Shown: positions 1-6,220, counted from the stretch's first letter. The stretch: DNA of 7,418 nt from Paenibacillus sp. oral taxon 786 str. D14 (GCF_000159955.1 NZ_GG696003.1:2302-9719), one strand, 5' to 3'. Numbers and translations: made by a program. The notes: generated by a model from the sequence alone, not told the origin.

Positions 1-817
1 GCATATTATGACGCATTTCTTCCTCGGAAGGGGACATGCGCAGATGGCGGCGGACGGTGTATTCATTCAAATACGCCTGCAAATGTGTTAGCCCCAAGGC
101 AATATACGTGCGCTTAAGCGAGTTCCACGCCGCTCTTACTTCTTTACGCAAAGGCAAATACAGCCGATAAGCCAAATGGAACGACTGAACGGTGGAGGTA
201 TGGACATCGATATGATCATGGATGAACGCGGCGAGATCATGCCGGTCGGCACGTTGTCCTCTTTTATGCGATATCAGCTGGATCTTCACCCGCTCCGGCT
301 CGCCATATTCCGTGACCGTGCAGCCGGCTACAACCGCGGTGGCATATGGCTGAGCAGCCGGATGATAACGCGACGAATCATACGCATACTGATCGCAGTT
401 TACCTTCACGTCTCCAGAGAGCAGTTCCCGGGCATCGCATTCGCCGAGGGTATGACGGATTTTGTGCAGCATGAGCCAAGCGGTCTTGTAGGTAACTTCA
501 ATGACCTGACTCAACCGCAGCGCCGAGATGCCGTCGGGAAGCAGGAACAATTCGAGGGCTCGAAACCACTTCACAAGGGGCAGATGGGTTCTTTCAAAAA
601 TCGTGCCGACCAAAGGCGATGCCTGATAGCCGCATCGTCCGCACTCAAACAAAGGAAGGCGTCGGGAGGACAGGCGGGTGCACTCGCTATAAGCGCAGCG
701 CGGGCAAACAAATCCGTTTGGCCACTTCATAGTGATGATCGCCTCAATGCAGTCCGCCTCACTTTGAAAACGGCTGCTGACAGGTTGAAGCAGCTCCGTA
801 TTCATACCTAACTCCAT
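1..817 (-). CDS. IS1595/ISXO2-like transposase-related protein, probably catalytically inactive; 3' end outside window
   Basis: The open frame runs without a stop from ATG at 817 to the left edge (272 codons visible). GGAGG lies 8 bases upstream of the ATG, which decides the start. Residues 30-125 read like the IS1595-family N-terminus: a zinc ribbon with CPRC (38-41) and CGRC (59-62), then the GTIF, KWF, GIS-LRLS and YKTAWLMLHKIR blocks. The catalytic half is abnormal. Where the family has VEVDETYxGG this protein has VKVNCDQYAYDSSR (137-150), so only D142 could be a remnant of the first Asp. The TDxxxxY block with the second Asp is absent, about 25 residues seem missing before the C-terminal block AAWNSLKR (229-236), and the usual Glu/Asn before that Trp aligns with R228. 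The tail LQAYLNEYTVRRHLR still fits the family. No IS ends can be tested because one side lies outside. Family membership is well supported; loss of catalysis is inferred by eye alignment. Confidence 0.8.
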   Translation of the reverse strand, partial: MELGMNTELLQPVSSRFQSEADCIEAIITMKWPNGFVCPRCAYSECTRLSSRRLPLFECGRCGYQASPLVGTIFERTHLPLVKWFRALELFLLPDGISALRLSQVIEVTYKTAWLMLHKIRHTLGECDARELLSGDVKVNCDQYAYDSSRYHPAAQPYATAVVAGCTVTEYGEPERVKIQLISHKRGQRADRHDLAAFIHDHIDVHTSTVQSFHLAYRLYLPLRKEVRAAWNSLKRTYIALGLTHLQAYLNEYTVRRHLRMSPSEEEMRHNM

Positions 818-857
818 GTCCGATTCCTCCAATTCAAATCCTCTAACTCAATAAATG

Positions 858-871
858 CGCACGTATGTTCT
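858..871 (+). promoter_or_regulatory. LexA (SOS) box 2, at the transcription start region
   Basis: The plus strand reads CGCACGTATGTTCT, matching 12 of 14 positions of CGAACRNRYGTTYG (mismatches at positions 3 and 14). Its centre is 30 bases, close to three helical turns, from the centre of the box at 888-901, so two LexA dimers could lie on the same face of the DNA. It would cover roughly +3 to +16 of the minus-strand transcript. Confidence 0.55.
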
Positions 872-880
872 CTTTTTTTC

Positions 881-909
881 ATTATACCAAACATACGTTC
901 TATTTACAA
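881..909 (-). promoter_or_regulatory. Sigma-A promoter of the transposase-like gene
   Basis: Read on the minus strand, TTGTAA (904-909) is the -35 and a perfect TATAAT (881-886) the -10, with a spacer of exactly 17 bases (887-903). Transcription would begin near 874, giving a leader of about 57 bases before the ATG at 817. A LexA-like box fills the spacer and another covers the start of the transcript, so the promoter is probably repressed in undamaged cells. Confidence 0.75.
888..901 (-). promoter_or_regulatory. LexA (SOS) box 1, inside the promoter spacer
   Basis: The minus strand reads AGAACGTATGTTTG. This matches 13 of 14 positions of the Gram-positive LexA/DinR consensus CGAACRNRYGTTYG; only the first base differs. 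It sits entirely between the -35 and -10 hexamers, a position where bound LexA would exclude RNA polymerase. The call rests on the consensus match and on the placement; binding itself is inferred. Confidence 0.7.
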
Positions 910-1003
910 GAAAAAAATCCCAGAAAGTCATTCTTATCTTTATGGAAAAGGAAAGATCAGCTCCCCGGGGACCTCATTTCACTCCCGTCCATGGATCTCT
1001 CAA

Positions 1004-1023
1004 TTCTGAGCAAAAGGGATAAT
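1004..1023 (+). repeat. 20-bp direct repeat, copy 1
   Basis: The sequence TTCTGAGCAAAAGGGATAAT occurs here and again, without a mismatch, at 1069-1088, exactly 65 bases later. The bases after each copy are also loosely alike (GCAAAGTGGAGC here, CGAAAAGAGTGGCGC after copy 2), so the real unit may be longer and partly decayed. Copy number in the rest of the genome cannot be seen. Confidence 0.8.
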
Positions 1024-1068
1024 TGTGCAAAGTGGAGCAGCAAGAAGATCTCCTTCCCCGATCCCCCG

Positions 1069-1088
1069 TTCTGAGCAAAAGGGATAAT
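1069..1088 (+). repeat. 20-bp direct repeat, copy 2
   Basis: This is an exact second copy of the 20-base sequence at 1004-1023, continuing into GGCGAAAAGAGTGG. A weaker third relative may lie at about 1231-1251, where ACAGGAGGGTATAATGGC resembles the GCAAAAGGGATAATGGC end of this copy with one inserted base. Confidence 0.8.
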
Positions 1089-1137
1089 GGCGAAAAGAGT
1101 GGCGCGCGAGAAGGGCCCAAGGGGCAGGGGAAGCCAA

Positions 1138-1163
1138 GGGACGCCAGGGGACGTAAAGGGACG
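1138..1163 (+). repeat. Three GGGACG motifs with a 10-bp period
   Basis: GGGACG begins at 1138, 1148 and 1158, an exact 10-base spacing. The first and third copies extend to AAGGGACGCC. The motifs lie in a purine-rich tract (about 1108-1160). This may be a small tandem duplication or a phased protein-binding array; no function can be assigned from the sequence. Confidence 0.6.
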
Positions 1164-1324
1164 CCGATCTTTTACAATTTGAGTGAGCTTGGGCTTAGGT
1201 CCAGCAGTGATCCTAGTCTGTGGCGGAAATGGGACAGGAGGGTATAATGGCAGGGAAACCTAGCGAGCTTCCTATGGATGTGGTGTTCACGAGCTCTAGC
1301 ATGAGTTGTAAATTGGGCCTAACT

Positions 1325-1350
1325 TGAATCTCTTTGCGACTTTGTTCGTA
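1325..1350 (+). promoter_or_regulatory. Candidate ECF (SigW-type) promoter of the ykn operon
   Basis: TGAATC (1325-1330) is followed by exactly 16 bases and then CGTA (1347-1350), continuing as CGTATATA. This closely fits the SigW-type consensus TGAAAC-N16-CGTA, with one mismatch in the -35 element. Transcription would start near 1357-1360, about 70 bases before the first gene. In B. subtilis yknWXYZ is a known SigW-regulon operon, which supports the reading. A weaker overlapping sigma-A alternative is TTGCGA (1334-1339), an 18-base spacer and CATAAT (1358-1363). Confidence 0.6.
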
Positions 1351-1429
1351 TATATAACATAATTCTAGTCTTACATTTTATATGAAATGGAATGATGTTG
1401 GGAGATTTGAGGAGGAGGAGGGAGTTTCT

Positions 1430-2065
1430 ATGAAAAACGTATTTACGATTTTTACAGCTCCGGTGGAAACGTTTAGGCGGGTGCGGGAGAGTAAGACCGC
1501 TTGGCTCTTTGCGCTTGCGGTGATGATCCTTGTCTCCGTTGTCGTGATCTACATGCAGATGCCGGTGCTGGAGAAGGAATTTCAACGGCAGATCCAAAGT
1601 CAACAGTTGGATGCCGCGATGCAGGCGACGTTTATGGCGACAGCGAAGACGTCTGCTTACGTGATGGGCGTAGTGATGCCGATTATCACGATTTTCGTGA
1701 CAGGCCTGCTGTTGTTGCTGCTGAATTTAGTCGTGCGCGGTGAAGGCAAATACATGCAGTTTGTTTCCATCGCTGCTTATTCCGCTCTGCCGGGGCTGTT
1801 AGGCAGCTTGATCACGGGAATTATGATCATGACGATGGACGTGCAGTCCGTCACGGATGTTTCGCTGAGCTTGGGGGCCTTTATCTCCGATAAGTCCAGC
1901 CCAATGTACCAGTTCTTATCCTTGATCAATCCATTTTCGATTTGGGGGCTCGTACTGTATATTATCGGCTCTTCGGTCATGATGAAACGGCCTTACAAAA
2001 CGGTGGCAGGTTGGATTATTGTAGCATGGCTCGTGTTATCGCTGGGATCGCTGTTGCTGGTTTAA
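1430..2065 (+). CDS. yknW: YknW-like YIP1-family integral membrane protein
   Basis: A 211-residue membrane protein of the YIP1 family, likely the membrane partner of the exporter encoded by the next three genes. About five hydrophobic segments are visible at residues 24-42, 75-100, 110-133, 166-183 and 190-211, with a hydrophilic loop at 43-72. The N-terminal block FTAPVETFRRVRE is typical of bacterial YIP1 proteins. The start at 1430 is chosen because GGAGGAGGAGGGAG (1411-1424) lies just upstream; an in-frame ATG at 1382 would translate this ribosome site as Glu-rich sequence. The gene is first in the operon, 29 bases ahead of the adaptor gene if that starts at 2095. B. subtilis YknW is slightly longer but has the same neighbours. 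Identity as YknW rests mainly on gene order plus family; its biochemical role is not evident from sequence. Confidence 0.82.
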   Translation: MKNVFTIFTAPVETFRRVRESKTAWLFALAVMILVSVVVIYMQMPVLEKEFQRQIQSQQLDAAMQATFMATAKTSAYVMGVVMPIITIFVTGLLLLLLNLVVRGEGKYMQFVSIAAYSALPGLLGSLITGIMIMTMDVQSVTDVSLSLGAFISDKSSPMYQFLSLINPFSIWGLVLYIIGSSVMMKRPYKTVAGWIIVAWLVLSLGSLLLV

Positions 2066-2094
2066 GTCCGGAATTATACATAACAGGATAGGTG

Positions 2095-3162
2095 ATGGAC
2101 TTGTTGAAGAAAAAATGGTTTTGGGGCGCCATCGTCGGTTTGGCGGTCATCGCGTTGGTCGTTGCCAACCTGATTGGGTTGAATCGGGCAACTGAAGTGA
2201 AGGTTACCGCCGTAGAGATGGGCAAAATCGTCGAGCAAATCTACACGAACGGCAAGCTGGAGCCGGGACAGACGACCTCGGTGTACGCTCCGGCAAGCGG
2301 ATTGGTGGAAGCGGTAAAGGTGAAGTCAGGCGATACGGTCAAGAAAGGGCAGGTTCTCCTTACGCTGAGCATGGAGCAAGTGCGGGAGCAACTGGAGAAG
2401 GAACGGATTAATCTGCAATTGACCGAAGCGGAACGACTGGCGGCCAAAAAGCAGCATTTTGAAAGCTTCAAGCAAGCGCGTCTCGAAAACCCGGACCTCG
2501 AACCGGAGGAGTTGGACCTTACCACCTATGATTTGCGTATTCGTTCCAGTCAGCTGACGATCCAATCCCTGGAGAAGCAGCTCGCCAATCAGCAGGTGCT
2601 AGCCCCAGCCGACGGCGTTGTCACCTCACTTGCGGTAAACGCAGGTCAAATGCTGGCCGAAGGCAGCGAAATCGCAACGATTGCCGATGTGAGCCGGCTT
2701 AAAGTAAGTGCATACCTGAATGAGCTGGATGCAGGCAAGGCGGAGCAAGGGATGAAGGCCGTGGTTACCGGTGAGGCTTTTTCGGACAGTTATGAGGGCA
2801 GTATCTCGTATTTGGCTCCTACGGCGGGGGTGACCGATCCAACATCCAAGGATACGTCGGTGGAAATGGAAGTCAGCCTGAATCAAGTATCGCCGGAGCT
2901 TCGTCCGGGGTATAACGTCACGGTAGAGATGGAGATTCCCGATAAGGAGCGGCTTCTTGCGCCAATCGACGCGGTTCAGTACGACGGTGAGCAGGTATAC
3001 GTCTTTAAGGTTCAGGACGGTGTTGCCGTTAAGGTGCCGGTTACAACGGGGAAGGAAGGCGAGGATCAAATTGAATTGGTCTCCGGGGCGGCCGCAGGCG
3101 ATCTGGTCGTGGTGGAAGGCGGCGACAAGCTGCAGGATGGCGCTAAGGTGAAGGTGAAATGA
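2095..3162 (+). CDS. yknX: YknX-like membrane-fusion (HlyD/MacA-type) adaptor of an ABC exporter
   Basis: A 355-residue adaptor that would connect the ATPase-permease pair to the cell exterior. Numbered from this ATG, residues 8-29 form an uncleaved N-terminal membrane anchor. The first lipoyl-like half follows at about 62-92 (APASGLVEAVKVKSGDTVKKGQ), then a charged helical hairpin at about 93-165, the second lipoyl half at 168-200 (LAPADGVVTSLAVNAGQ), and beta-barrel and membrane-proximal parts at 202-355. This is the normal RND/HlyD-type order and close to the length of B. subtilis YknX. The start is uncertain by one codon: GTG at 2092 directly precedes ATG at 2095, and the ribosome site (AGGATAGG, 2085-2092) is weak and overlaps that GTG, which favours ATG. 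The stop overlaps the next start by four bases (ATGA), implying coupled translation. Confidence 0.9.
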   Translation: MDLLKKKWFWGAIVGLAVIALVVANLIGLNRATEVKVTAVEMGKIVEQIYTNGKLEPGQTTSVYAPASGLVEAVKVKSGDTVKKGQVLLTLSMEQVREQLEKERINLQLTEAERLAAKKQHFESFKQARLENPDLEPEELDLTTYDLRIRSSQLTIQSLEKQLANQQVLAPADGVVTSLAVNAGQMLAEGSEIATIADVSRLKVSAYLNELDAGKAEQGMKAVVTGEAFSDSYEGSISYLAPTAGVTDPTSKDTSVEMEVSLNQVSPELRPGYNVTVEMEIPDKERLLAPIDAVQYDGEQVYVFKVQDGVAVKVPVTTGKEGEDQIELVSGAAAGDLVVVEGGDKLQDGAKVKVK

Positions 3163-3848
3163 TTACACTCAAAGGCATCACCAAAATATACAAAAACGGT
3201 CCCCTTGAGGTACAGGCTTTGACCCCCATTGATCTGCACATCGAGAAAGGCGAGTTCGTGGCCATCATGGGCTCATCAGGCTCGGGCAAATCAACGCTGA
3301 TGAACATTATCGGCTGCCTGGACGTCCCGACCTCCGGCAGCTATGAGCTGGACGGAGCTCCGGTAGAGTCGCTGAGCGAGGAGGAGTTGGCACGCGTACG
3401 GAACCGGAAAATCGGGTTCGTTTTCCAGAGCTTTAATCTGCTGGGCCGGCAAACCGTGCTGCAAAACGTCACGCTGCCGATGATGTACGCCGGCATCCCC
3501 CGGGAGAAGCGCAACGAGCGGGCACTTGAGCTGCTTCGCAGGGTTGGGCTGGCTGAACGGGTTAAGCACCGCCCAAACGAGCTTTCCGGCGGTCAGAAAC
3601 AGCGGGTGGCGATCGCCCGGGCGCTGACGATGAACGCACCGATCTTGCTGGCCGATGAGCCTACCGGGAACCTAGATACGAAATCGTCCTATGAAATCAT
3701 GGATTTGTTCAAAGAAATTCACGCCGAAGGGACGACGATCGTGCTCGTTACCCACGAACCGGACATCGCCGAGCATGCCGACCGGATCATCACGTTTGGG
3801 GACGGACGGATCCTAAGCGACAAGCGTAAAGGGAGTGTTGGCGGATGA
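3159..3848 (+). CDS. yknY: YknY-like ABC transporter ATP-binding protein (MacB/LolD-type)
   Basis: The 229-residue cytoplasmic ATPase that drives the exporter. All nucleotide-binding motifs are intact: Walker A GSSGSGKS (38-45), Q-loop Q90 in FVFQSFNLL, signature LSGGQ (142-146), Walker B ILLADEP (162-168) with catalytic E167, D-loop NLD (171-173) and switch H199. The LSGGQKQRVAIARAL and NLLGRQTVLQNV blocks are typical of the MacB/LolD/FtsE branch of ABC ATPases that pair with FtsX-fold permeases. Length equals that of B. subtilis YknY to within a residue or so. The gene overlaps both neighbours by four bases (ATGA at each junction), so X, Y and Z are probably made in fixed ratio. No oddities were seen. 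Confidence 0.95.
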   Translation: MITLKGITKIYKNGPLEVQALTPIDLHIEKGEFVAIMGSSGSGKSTLMNIIGCLDVPTSGSYELDGAPVESLSEEELARVRNRKIGFVFQSFNLLGRQTVLQNVTLPMMYAGIPREKRNERALELLRRVGLAERVKHRPNELSGGQKQRVAIARALTMNAPILLADEPTGNLDTKSSYEIMDLFKEIHAEGTTIVLVTHEPDIAEHADRIITFGDGRILSDKRKGSVGG

Positions 3849-5041
3849 GCATTTGGGAGAGCATCCTTGTTGCCCTGGACAATCTCCGAATGAACAAGCT
3901 ACGTTCCTTCCTGACGATGATCGGCATCGTTTTTGGCGTCGCTGCGGTGGTCACGGTTGTGTCTATTGGCCAGGCTGGACAAAGCTCGATTATGTCGGAG
4001 ATTTCTAACTATGAGGATGGGTATTTTCTGATCTATCCGAACTATAACAACGGAGAACCCGAGGACAATACCTATTTCCGGCAGCGTGAATTGGCAGAGA
4101 TTCGTAAGCTCCCGGGGGTCCGTTACGTTTCGTCGTCGTCTTCCTATGGGATGACCGGTAAGCTTAAGAAGGAAGAGCTGCAATTTAGTATCACTGGGAC
4201 GACCTCGGATTCGCCTAAAATGCAGAAAATCGATGTGGTGGCGGGCAGGTTTTTTAACTCACAAGAGGAGCGGGCGCGTCAAAAAATCCTTGTAGTTGAG
4301 GCCAAATATGCCAATAAAGCGTTTGGTTCCCCGCAAGGGGCAATCGGCCGGAAAATCCAATTATCCGGAGGGATGTTCCGGATTGTTGGGGTGTACAAGG
4401 CGCCGGAGAGCCTCATGAGCAGCTTTGGCGGAGAGCGTTACTCCGCTTACACACCGATTACGGCTATGCTGGACGGGGAAGGGGCAAGCGATCGCTTAAG
4501 TATGCTCGAGATTCTGCCCACATCGCCGGAGAGAATGGATGAAACGGTGGAGACGGTCAAGTCCTGGCTTGCGGACCGGAAAAACGTAAGCAAGGATGCT
4601 TATGTCACGGAATCGGCAAGGGATGCGGAACAAATGATAAAAAGCACGTTCTCCATCCTGCAAACGATCATCGGTTCTATCGCCGGCATCTCCCTGCTTG
4701 TCGGGGGGATCGGGGTCATGAACATCATGCTGGTCTCCGTCACGGAACGGACCCGGGAAATCGGGATCCGCAAAGCGATTGGCGCGACGCCGGGGACGAT
4801 CATGCTCCAGTTTATGATCGAAGCGGTCATCCTCTCGTTTATCGGGGGCACGATTGGCGCCCTGTTAGGGTTATTGGCGGCCTGGGTGTTCGCTTTGATC
4901 TCGGGGTGGCCGTTTGTCATCTCGATTTGGGCGATTTTGCTGGCCTTTGGATTTTCGGCTGCGGTGGGTATTTTCTTCGGCTTGTACCCAGCCAACAAAG
5001 CCTCCAAGCTGCACCCTATCGAATCGCTGCGTTACGAATAA
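3845..5041 (+). CDS. yknZ: YknZ-like ABC transporter permease (MacB/FtsX fold)
   Basis: The 398-residue membrane subunit of the exporter. It has the MacB-type order: an N-terminal membrane helix (about 20-42) after the amphipathic start IWESILVALDNLRMNKLR, a large extracellular periplasmic-core-like domain (about 43-265), then three membrane helices (about 270-298, 321-351, 358-381). Family signatures are TMIGIVFGVAAVV near the N-terminus, GGIGVMNIMLVSVTERTREIGIRKAIGA at 287-314 (the loop that contacts the ATPase) and the C-terminal GLYPANKASKLHPIESLRYE. Such mechanotransmission permeases move substrates taken from the outer face rather than through a channel; the related B. subtilis protein is needed for SdpC toxin resistance. 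It is last in the operon and followed directly by a terminator. Substrate here is not shown by the sequence. Confidence 0.93.
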   Translation: MSIWESILVALDNLRMNKLRSFLTMIGIVFGVAAVVTVVSIGQAGQSSIMSEISNYEDGYFLIYPNYNNGEPEDNTYFRQRELAEIRKLPGVRYVSSSSSYGMTGKLKKEELQFSITGTTSDSPKMQKIDVVAGRFFNSQEERARQKILVVEAKYANKAFGSPQGAIGRKIQLSGGMFRIVGVYKAPESLMSSFGGERYSAYTPITAMLDGEGASDRLSMLEILPTSPERMDETVETVKSWLADRKNVSKDAYVTESARDAEQMIKSTFSILQTIIGSIAGISLLVGGIGVMNIMLVSVTERTREIGIRKAIGATPGTIMLQFMIEAVILSFIGGTIGALLGLLAAWVFALISGWPFVISIWAILLAFGFSAAVGIFFGLYPANKASKLHPIESLRYE

Positions 5042-5044
5042 CAA

Positions 5045-5088
5045 AACAACCCGGTTCTCCGTTGGGTGGAGCCGGGTTGTTTCTTTTT
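5045..5088. terminator. Bidirectional intrinsic terminator between yknZ and araC-type gene
   Basis: The arms AACAACCCGGTTCTCC (5045-5060) and GGAGCCGGGTTGTT (5068-5081) pair around a GTTGGGT loop, with a two-base bulge in the left arm, followed by TCTTTTT on the plus strand. It begins three bases after the yknZ stop. Read on the minus strand the same hairpin ends in GGGTTGTTTTGTTATT, so it can also stop transcription from the convergent gene ending at 5123. Confidence 0.9.
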
Positions 5089-5122
5089 GTTGCGGGTTAC
5101 TATGATGTTGGGGGCAACGGGG

Positions 5123-6028
5123 TTACGCCTTTGCTCCGGATGGCTGAACCGGGATATAAATGTCGATCTGTTTACCTTCCTTCGGCCAGCAGCGTTCATC
5201 ATACCATTCAAAATCGGGCGCAGCCACTTGCTCGTAGCCGGACGTCGGGAACCAGCTCGTAAAGATTTCGTCCCATGTCTGCTGAATGGACGAGGAGAAA
5301 TCGGCTTCACCTGCTGGCGGAGTGGTGAAGATCGCATAGGTTTGCGCTGGGACCCGATACTCGGTGAGTCCTTCCTGAACCTCGGTTGTTTCGTCGACTT
5401 CAAAGCCGATGATATAGCGGAACGTGCCGTCTTCATCGAGGGCGGTGCAGACGCCGAGTTCAACATTTGGATGGAGTTTGCCGGGGACGCGGGAGCCCCA
5501 TTGTTCATGCATATATTTTTGCCAGAACGCTGGAATGTCCTTGTGATTTTGTCCATCCTCCGTGGTTGTTTGGATTGCGAAACCCAGGATGCGCTTAGCT
5601 GGAATCTGTTCAATACGGTATTGCATGACATACTCTCCCCAATCATAAGTAATTTGAGCAACGAAATCTCGAAGCGGATTGGCCCTGGGTACCAGGTATG
5701 GCGGGCGGCCGCGGCGGCGGCATTCCGTAGGCAGGATTCCGTACATTTTCCGGAAGGCCCGGGTAAAGGCCTCATGGGAACCAAAGCCGCAGCGCAGCGC
5801 GATGTCGACTATCTTCAGATCTGAATGTGCCAGGAGTTCGGCTGCTAGAGACAATCTGCGCTTTCGGATATAAGACGTCATCGTCTCGCCGACGAAAAAC
5901 AGGAACGTGCGATGAAAATGGTATTCCGAGTAAAACATCGCCTTGGCCACCTCAGCCAACGTGAGCCCCTCGCCTAGCCGTTCTTCGATATAATCGATGC
6001 TTTTTTGAATGGTGTTGATTTGATTCAT
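5123..6028 (-). CDS. AraC-family transcriptional regulator with GyrI-like effector domain
   Basis: A 301-residue DNA-binding regulator. Residues 5-103 form the AraC/XylS double helix-turn-helix: first motif about 22-45 (LTLAEVAKAMFYSEYHFHRTF), second about 72-95 (KIVDIALRCGFGSHEAFTRAF), ending in the family signature FRKMYGILPTECRR. Residues 133-297 form a GyrI-like (AraC effector-binding, BmrR/Rob-type) domain with the PDFEWYDER block (271-279) that usually carries the ligand-contacting acid. Family members with this layout bind hydrophobic or cationic small molecules and activate efflux or detoxification genes. The ATG at 6028 is set by GGAGG five bases upstream. It converges on yknZ and shares its terminator; it is divergent from acpS. 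A role in controlling the ykn operon is possible but nothing in the sequence ties it to that promoter. Confidence 0.92.
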   Translation of the reverse strand: MNQINTIQKSIDYIEERLGEGLTLAEVAKAMFYSEYHFHRTFLFFVGETMTSYIRKRRLSLAAELLAHSDLKIVDIALRCGFGSHEAFTRAFRKMYGILPTECRRRGRPPYLVPRANPLRDFVAQITYDWGEYVMQYRIEQIPAKRILGFAIQTTTEDGQNHKDIPAFWQKYMHEQWGSRVPGKLHPNVELGVCTALDEDGTFRYIIGFEVDETTEVQEGLTEYRVPAQTYAIFTTPPAGEADFSSSIQQTWDEIFTSWFPTSGYEQVAAPDFEWYDERCWPKEGKQIDIYIPVQPSGAKA

Positions 6029-6038
6029 AACTGCCTCC

Positions 6039-6048
6039 AGACCGGTCT
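6039..6048. promoter_or_regulatory. Perfect 10-bp palindrome AGACCGGTCT upstream of the AraC-type gene
   Basis: AGACCGGTCT reads the same on both strands and ends 11 bases before the start codon, next to the GGAGG ribosome site. It could be an operator or a leader element for self-regulation. A short palindrome can also arise by chance, so confidence is low. Confidence 0.3.
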
Positions 6049-6109
6049 ATGGTTCAAGTATAGCGGACCGAAAAATTGGCTTCTTGATCATTCTTGCGGT
6101 TGGGAAGAT

Positions 6110-6129
6110 AAGCTAGCTTCAGTATAGCA
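6110..6129 (-). promoter_or_regulatory. Possible extended -10 promoter and palindrome for the AraC-type gene
   Basis: On the minus strand TGCTATACT (6121-6129) resembles an extended -10 element (TGnTATAAT with one mismatch), but no good -35 lies 17 bases upstream. A perfect palindrome AAGCTAGCTT (6110-6119) sits just downstream, where a regulator could block it. A related word recurs nearer the gene: TTCAAGTATAGC at 6053-6064 compared with TTCAGTATAGC at 6118-6128 on the plus strand. Confidence 0.3.
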
Positions 6130-6220
6130 TAGGGGAAGGGGAGGAGCAGTGCCGCTTGTCTCCCGTTTGGCCGGTGATTTGTCAATCCCTGTGGCAAGAC
6201 TCGCGCCTCCCCCCGTTCCC

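Larger units (their letters stand above)
911..1324. other. Gene-free intergenic stretch with repeats
   Basis: No convincing gene is visible on either strand. Short open frames exist on the plus strand but lack ribosome sites and follow repeat sequence. The stretch holds an 8-bp palindrome CCCCGGGG (963-970), a 20-bp direct repeat, a purine-rich tract with phased GGGACG motifs, and an isolated TATAAT (1243-1248) with only a weak GTGGCG 17 bases upstream. Composition shifts from AT-rich beside the transposase promoter to G-rich between about 1080 and 1170, then back to AT-rich before the ykn operon. Confidence 0.6.

Noticed and set aside
176..811. Plus-strand open frame of 211 codons
   Set aside because: It lies antisense to the transposase-like gene, whose minus-strand product has clear family motifs; this frame has no ribosome site and no recognisable domain.
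1018..1088. GATAAT at the end of each direct repeat as a -10 element
   Set aside because: Neither copy has a -35-like hexamer 16-18 bases upstream (ATCTCT and GATCCC at the 17-base position), so promoter function is not supported.
865..1247. Two overlapping plus-strand frames (865-1074 and 1023-1247)
   Set aside because: Neither has a convincing ribosome site, both read through the direct repeats (each copy yields LSKRDN), and composition is low-complexity. They look like translated repeat sequence.
1382..1429. Upstream ATG for the YIP1-family gene
   Set aside because: Starting here would translate the ribosome site itself as EEEEG; ATG at 1430 is ideally placed after GGAGGAGGAGGGAG.
5066..5824. 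Plus-strand open frame of 252 codons
   Set aside because: It is antisense to the AraC-type gene, begins inside the terminator stem region and shows no domain; the minus-strand protein is clear.
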